Shown: positions 24,516 through 27,710 of the stretch, piece by piece
Numbering within the stretch: position 1 is the stretch's first letter
Layout: each line of letters opens with the position of its first letter
Virus record (IMG/VR): IMGVR_UViG_3300029319_007200
Span: 1 to 27,710 of that record
DNA from: a virus
Direction: 5' to 3' (one strand)
DNA: 27,710 bases
The notes under the pieces: model-generated
The model's input: the letters and a program-made list of their open reading frames with translations, nothing else
Told to the model about the DNA's origin: nothing
The model's database searches: none
Made by a program: the position numbers and the translations under genes

Positions 24516-25315
24516 AAACTGTAATAGAACTACTGGACGGAAAATGGGAATATGACTACTTCAACCGTATAGCCCAACATGTTAACGTGAGGGATGACCT
24601 AGATATTGTTTTTATGAAGTGGGATCAAGAAATTCCAAAGACTAAAAACAAGTGTATACTTTTTGTTACGTCAGACGAACATCACAAATATCACGAGAAG
24701 TTTACCAATCACCCAGATGTGCTATTAACCTTTAGAAATTATTTGCCAGAACAACAACATCCAAAGGTAAAAGCTTTGCCCCTCGGATATCTTCAGGGAT
24801 TTCAGCACCCTCCTGTAGATTTCGATGACAGGGAGTACATGTATAGCTTTAGTGGTACACTACCAGAGCCGCCATGCGAGGCTACAAGACATGCCTTAAA
24901 ATTTTCGTTAGACAAACTGGCCCCCGACAAACATCAGAAGTTTGTTTTATTTTACAAAGGTTGGGCAAAAGGGTTAAGTATTCCAGAGTATGCTAGGATA
25001 ATGCATAATAGTAAAGTTGCGATGTGTCCAAATGGCTACACTAGCAGCGAGACGTTTAGATATTTTGAAGCCGCGAAAGCCGGATGCGTAATAATTAGCG
25101 AACCCAAGCCGGATGTTTGGTTTTATGAAGACGCTCCACACATCGAAATAAAAGACTGGCTTCAATTGCCAAGTATATTGCCAGACATCCTACAGGATGA
25201 AAGTCTACTTCGGCACCATCACAACCTAACAAAAAAATGGTGGAACGAAAAATGTTCACCTGAAGCCGTAGGTAAATACATAACAAAAGAGTTAAATAAA
25301 ATAGGACAATATTAA
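24512..25315 (+). CDS. Exostosin-like glycosyltransferase (paralogue of 7250-8158)
   Basis: 267 aa with KALPLGYLQGFQ, then GLSIPEYARIMHNSKVAMCP, the SSETFRYFEAAKAG segment and WFYEDAPHIEI, the exostosin donor-site pattern. The same order of motifs with matching residues (GL..EY..I...S.V..CP.G..S.ETFR.FE, W.YE.APH) is found in the protein at 7250-8158, so these are probably duplicates or a common import. This copy lies inside the glycan array, unlike the other. It is linked to its neighbours by an ATGA and a TAATG. Confidence 0.8.
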   Translation: MKTVIELLDGKWEYDYFNRIAQHVNVRDDLDIVFMKWDQEIPKTKNKCILFVTSDEHHKYHEKFTNHPDVLLTFRNYLPEQQHPKVKALPLGYLQGFQHPPVDFDDREYMYSFSGTLPEPPCEATRHALKFSLDKLAPDKHQKFVLFYKGWAKGLSIPEYARIMHNSKVAMCPNGYTSSETFRYFEAAKAGCVIISEPKPDVWFYEDAPHIEIKDWLQLPSILPDILQDESLLRHHHNLTKKWWNEKCSPEAVGKYITKELNKIGQY

Positions 25316-26193
25316 TGAGAATCAGGTTTGAAAATTTCTGGGGAGGTTTTCCAGTCTACGACAACATTGTTACAGTTGCTTTGAAAATGAGGCATAATGT
25401 CGAGGTTGTTAGCGGTGCCGCAGATATAGTGGTTCATCAGGGGCGGAGATCGCATAAAGATGATAATGCAATAACCATATCTTGGTTTATTGAATCTATG
25501 AATAGGACTGGCGAGCCGGACTACAATAATTGTGACTACTCGTTTAATAGCTGTAATCTAGATGATGACAGGAACTACAGAATACCATTCTGGGCAACAC
25601 AAATTAACTGGAACAACGCCTCTGTTCATGACATAAATCGTGGGCCAACCTACTATGTCTCTGCCGGAAAACTTGATCGTCGAGAGATAACACATCGAGA
25701 TAGATGGTGCTGTTCTGTCGCTTCAGGAACGCTTGGTAAACGAGCTGAGTTTTACCCGCTAATCTCTGAAAAGATACCCATTACTCATGGTGGAGACTTT
25801 CTTAGAAATACAACAGAGATGTTAAAGAAGCCGGGGAACAGTGACTATCTAGAAAAGATAGAATTTTTGTCAAAGTTTAAATCCAATCTTTGTTTTGAGA
25901 ACGACGACAGAGACGGCTATGTTTGCGAAAAAATACTACACGCTTTTTATGCCGGATGTCTTCCGATATATTGGGGGCCAAAAAATGTAGGAGAAGATTT
26001 TAATAAAAACGCTTTTATTGATGTGGGAGACTTTGAGTCAGATGAAGAAGCGATTGATTATATAAGAGAGGTCTTAACCGACGAGTCAAAGTTACTAACG
26101 TATCTACGAGAACCAGTATTTGAAAACAATAAAATACCACATCACGCAACCCCTAAAGCGTTGTCAGAGTTTTTTGATAAGGTAGGATTATAA
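25315..26193 (+). CDS. GT10 family fucosyltransferase
   Basis: 292 aa. The core KFKSNLCFENDDRDGYVCEK (residues 187-206), followed by ILHAFYAGCLPIYWGPKNV and DFNKNAFIDVGDF, is the defining donor site of GT10 alpha-1,3/1,4-fucosyltransferases, closely paralleling the FEN-x-x-x-x-GYV-x-EK pattern of the H. pylori enzyme. WCCSVASGTLGKRAEFY is the usual preceding block with its Arg. It would move L-fucose from GDP-fucose to a sugar acceptor, and the fucose synthase gene upstream could provide the donor. Length is within the bacterial range, without the H. pylori heptad repeats. It overlaps both neighbours by one base. Confidence 0.93.
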   Translation: MRIRFENFWGGFPVYDNIVTVALKMRHNVEVVSGAADIVVHQGRRSHKDDNAITISWFIESMNRTGEPDYNNCDYSFNSCNLDDDRNYRIPFWATQINWNNASVHDINRGPTYYVSAGKLDRREITHRDRWCCSVASGTLGKRAEFYPLISEKIPITHGGDFLRNTTEMLKKPGNSDYLEKIEFLSKFKSNLCFENDDRDGYVCEKILHAFYAGCLPIYWGPKNVGEDFNKNAFIDVGDFESDEEAIDYIREVLTDESKLLTYLREPVFENNKIPHHATPKALSEFFDKVGL

Positions 26194-26723
26194 TGAGAGA
26201 ACTACATAGAGTAAAGCCCGGAGACGTTTGTGCTGAGGTTGGTGTATGGAAGGGCGAGTTTTCAGAACATATACTGGATCGGCAACCTTCAAAACTACAC
26301 CTTATAGACCCTTGGCTTCATCAGGATTTTCCAGTAGATGACCCGAACGAATTAAGAATCTATTGTTGTGGTCAAGACGAAATGGACAAAATATATAACG
26401 ATGTTGTCCATAAGTTTGCCGAAAATAAAACAGTTGAGATACACAGAGAGTTTTCCGTGAAAACAAGCTTTCCAGAAAAATACTTTGACTGGGTATACAT
26501 AGACGGAAACCACAGCTATGAAAATGTTCTAGAGGATTTATACCACTATTTACCATTTATGAAGTCTGGGGGACTTCTTTGTGGCGATGATTATGGTAGT
26601 AACGACAGCGACCCATACTCTAATGGTGGACCAGAAAGGGCGGTTAGGGAATTTACAGAACAAACAGGACTAGAGGCAGAGATAGATCTGCACGGATCAC
26701 AATTTTGCATAAGGGTACAATAA
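26193..26723 (+). CDS. Class I SAM-dependent methyltransferase
   Basis: 176 aa. Motif I is CAEVGVWKGEFSEHIL (V-G-V-x-x-G), with D36 near the second strand in LHLIDPW. FDWVYIDGNHSYENVLEDL followed by LPFMKSGGLLCGDDY is the pattern of the Methyltransf_24-type enzymes often found in glycan loci. An HREFS segment carries a possible acidic/His substrate contact. It could methylate a sugar hydroxyl, but protein or small-molecule substrates are equally open. It overlaps the fucosyltransferase and the sulfotransferase genes by one base each. Confidence 0.85.
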   Translation: MRELHRVKPGDVCAEVGVWKGEFSEHILDRQPSKLHLIDPWLHQDFPVDDPNELRIYCCGQDEMDKIYNDVVHKFAENKTVEIHREFSVKTSFPEKYFDWVYIDGNHSYENVLEDLYHYLPFMKSGGLLCGDDYGSNDSDPYSNGGPERAVREFTEQTGLEAEIDLHGSQFCIRVQ

Positions 26724-27334
26724 TGGCTGGAGAGTTTTCTTACAACGGAAACAAATATTTCTTTCTGCACATACCAAAAACCGGCGGTAAAATGTGGGAG
26801 CATCTTTTTGGTCCCGTGGGATTAACTTCTGGTCATGGGTTTGTGGATTCTAAACCAGAAGGCTACTCTTTTACAGTAGTAAGAAATCCCTTTGATAGAT
26901 TAGTAAGTTGTTTTTGCTATCTTAAAGCCGGAGGCTGCTGGTCTGGGGATGCCAACGACGCCGCAAAATACGAAATAACACACAGCAGCTTTTCAGATTG
27001 GGTTAAATTAGCCAGCACAAACCCAGAACACTATCTCGAACAACAGCACGTTATGCCCATGATTCGCAGAATAGGCAAGAGGGAGAACTTCGATCATATT
27101 GGTCTTTTTGAAAATCTAGAAAAAGAGACTAGAAAGCTATATGCAATTATACATAATCAAAATCTTGAAGAACTAGAGCAAATCGCTAATAAGATTGAGG
27201 TTCCCATAATAAACAAAAGCAAGCATAAGAGCTTTGAAAAATATTATACACCAGAAACCAAAGAAATAGTGGCAGAGCTGTATAAAGAGGATATAATACT
27301 ATATGAGGAGATACTAAATGCACAAGATATATAA
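26723..27334 (+). CDS. Sulfotransferase (PAPS-dependent, Sulfotransfer_2-like)
   Basis: 203 aa from the ATG at 26723, with AAGGG 7 bases upstream; a longer frame from 26705 lacks this. The 5'-phosphosulfate loop is LHIPKTGG (K19), and the 3'-phosphate motif is VVRNPFDRLVSCF (R54, S62), as in carbohydrate sulfotransferases that move sulfate from PAPS to a sugar hydroxyl. IGLFENLEKE is the conserved segment after these. PAPS synthesis is not encoded here and would come from the host. It follows the fucosyltransferase and methyltransferase, so a sulfated fucose-containing glycan is a reasonable guess. It overlaps the cupin gene by 17 bases. Confidence 0.85.
   Translation: MAGEFSYNGNKYFFLHIPKTGGKMWEHLFGPVGLTSGHGFVDSKPEGYSFTVVRNPFDRLVSCFCYLKAGGCWSGDANDAAKYEITHSSFSDWVKLASTNPEHYLEQQHVMPMIRRIGKRENFDHIGLFENLEKETRKLYAIIHNQNLEELEQIANKIEVPIINKSKHKSFEKYYTPETKEIVAELYKEDIILYEEILNAQDI
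27305..27310 (+). promoter_or_regulatory. Ribosome binding site of the final gene
   Basis: GAGGAG lies 7 bases before the ATG at 27318, supporting that start inside the end of the sulfotransferase gene. Confidence 0.6.
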
Positions 27335-27710
27335 AGACAATAAGCTCTATCACTGCTATTTTAACGCAGACGAATATCCGGAAGGGAGATTTGACGCAAC
27401 TGATGCGGGTGAGTATTTGCAGTGTGCCATTATAAACATGGATGATGGGAAACAGTTTGATCCGCACGTCCACATACCTTGCGAAAGAACCACCGATACA
27501 ACTCAAGAGGCGTGGGTTGTACTTAAAGGAAAGATTAAGATTACCTATTATGACGAAGATAAAAATCAAATGGATGAACCAGCGATAGTCTCTGCTGGTG
27601 GTTGTACGATAAGCTTTTGGGGTGGGCACAAATACGAGTGCCTAGAAGACGATACTGTAGTGTATGAGTTTAAGACTGGCCCATATTTCGGAAAAGATGC
27701 GGACAAGGTG
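27318..27710 (+). CDS. Cupin-fold protein, 3' end outside the window
   Basis: 131 codons are open to the end of the window with no stop. The sequence is a single-domain cupin: FDPHVHIP gives H50-x-H52, then Q-E64 in TQEAWVVLKGKI with G71, and the second motif is GGCTISFWGGHKYE with H104. These are the usual metal ligands. Small cupins of this sort occur in sugar loci as WbuC-like proteins or as sugar-nucleotide isomerases such as FdtA/QdtA; which applies here is not clear. The gene is read after the sulfotransferase with a 17-base overlap and probably belongs to the glycan operon. Confidence 0.75.
   Translation, partial: MHKIYKDNKLYHCYFNADEYPEGRFDATDAGEYLQCAIINMDDGKQFDPHVHIPCERTTDTTQEAWVVLKGKIKITYYDEDKNQMDEPAIVSAGGCTISFWGGHKYECLEDDTVVYEFKTGPYFGKDADKV

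Overview
The window looks like part of a large tailed-bacteriophage genome (Caudoviricetes). Every supported gene is on the + strand. Genes are packed end to end: neighbours overlap by 1-41 bases or sit at most 10 bases apart, apart from about 36 bases after the first gene. Starts carry bacterial Shine-Dalgarno sites, including non-ATG starts. The base composition is AT-rich. The replication proteins are of bacterial/phage type (DnaB, DnaG, DnaE, DnaQ, SSB). The host cannot be named from this sequence. I saw no tRNA, rRNA, CRISPR array, integrase or insertion sequence, and no gene-free stretch above 40 bases.

Region 1 (1-8158) is replication, recombination and nucleotide metabolism. It holds a partial gene, a DUF559/Vsr-like nuclease, a possible UvsY-like recombination mediator, a zinc-ribbon protein, a DnaB-type helicase, a DnaG-type primase, a T4 gp1-like dNMP kinase, a RecB/Cas4-like nuclease with a cysteine cluster, an HTH plus GIY-YIG nuclease fusion, and another PD-(D/E)XK-like protein. 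It ends with an exostosin-like glycosyltransferase that seems out of place.

Region 2 (8139-12853) is the polymerase. The DNA polymerase III alpha subunit is split between the palm and the fingers into two separately translated genes, 8139-9734 and 11002-12531. The 1.27 kb between them holds a 76-aa unknown protein, a DEDDh proofreading exonuclease (DnaQ-like) and an endonuclease VII-type HNH nuclease. There is no sign of an intein and no room for a conventional intron. An SSB-like protein follows. Together the helicase, primase, polymerase halves, exonuclease and SSB make up most of a replisome; clamp and clamp loader are not in the window.

Region 3 (12861-27710, continuing past the end) is a glycan assembly array. 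It holds about ten putative glycosyltransferases of several folds (GT4-like, GT2-like, CgeB-like, exostosin-like, DUF6492-like, GT10), plus a sugar nucleotidyltransferase-like protein, a GDP-L-fucose synthase with its catalytic residues, a class I methyltransferase, a methyltransferase-like fragment, a PAPS-type sulfotransferase and a cupin. The simplest reading is that the phage builds and decorates (fucosylates, possibly sulfates and methylates) a glycan on its own virion or on the host surface. The acceptor is not visible.

The most noteworthy points are the split polymerase with its nested genes, the GT10 plus fucose synthase plus sulfotransferase array, the HTH/GIY-YIG fusion, and the exostosin-like paralogue lodged next to the polymerase.
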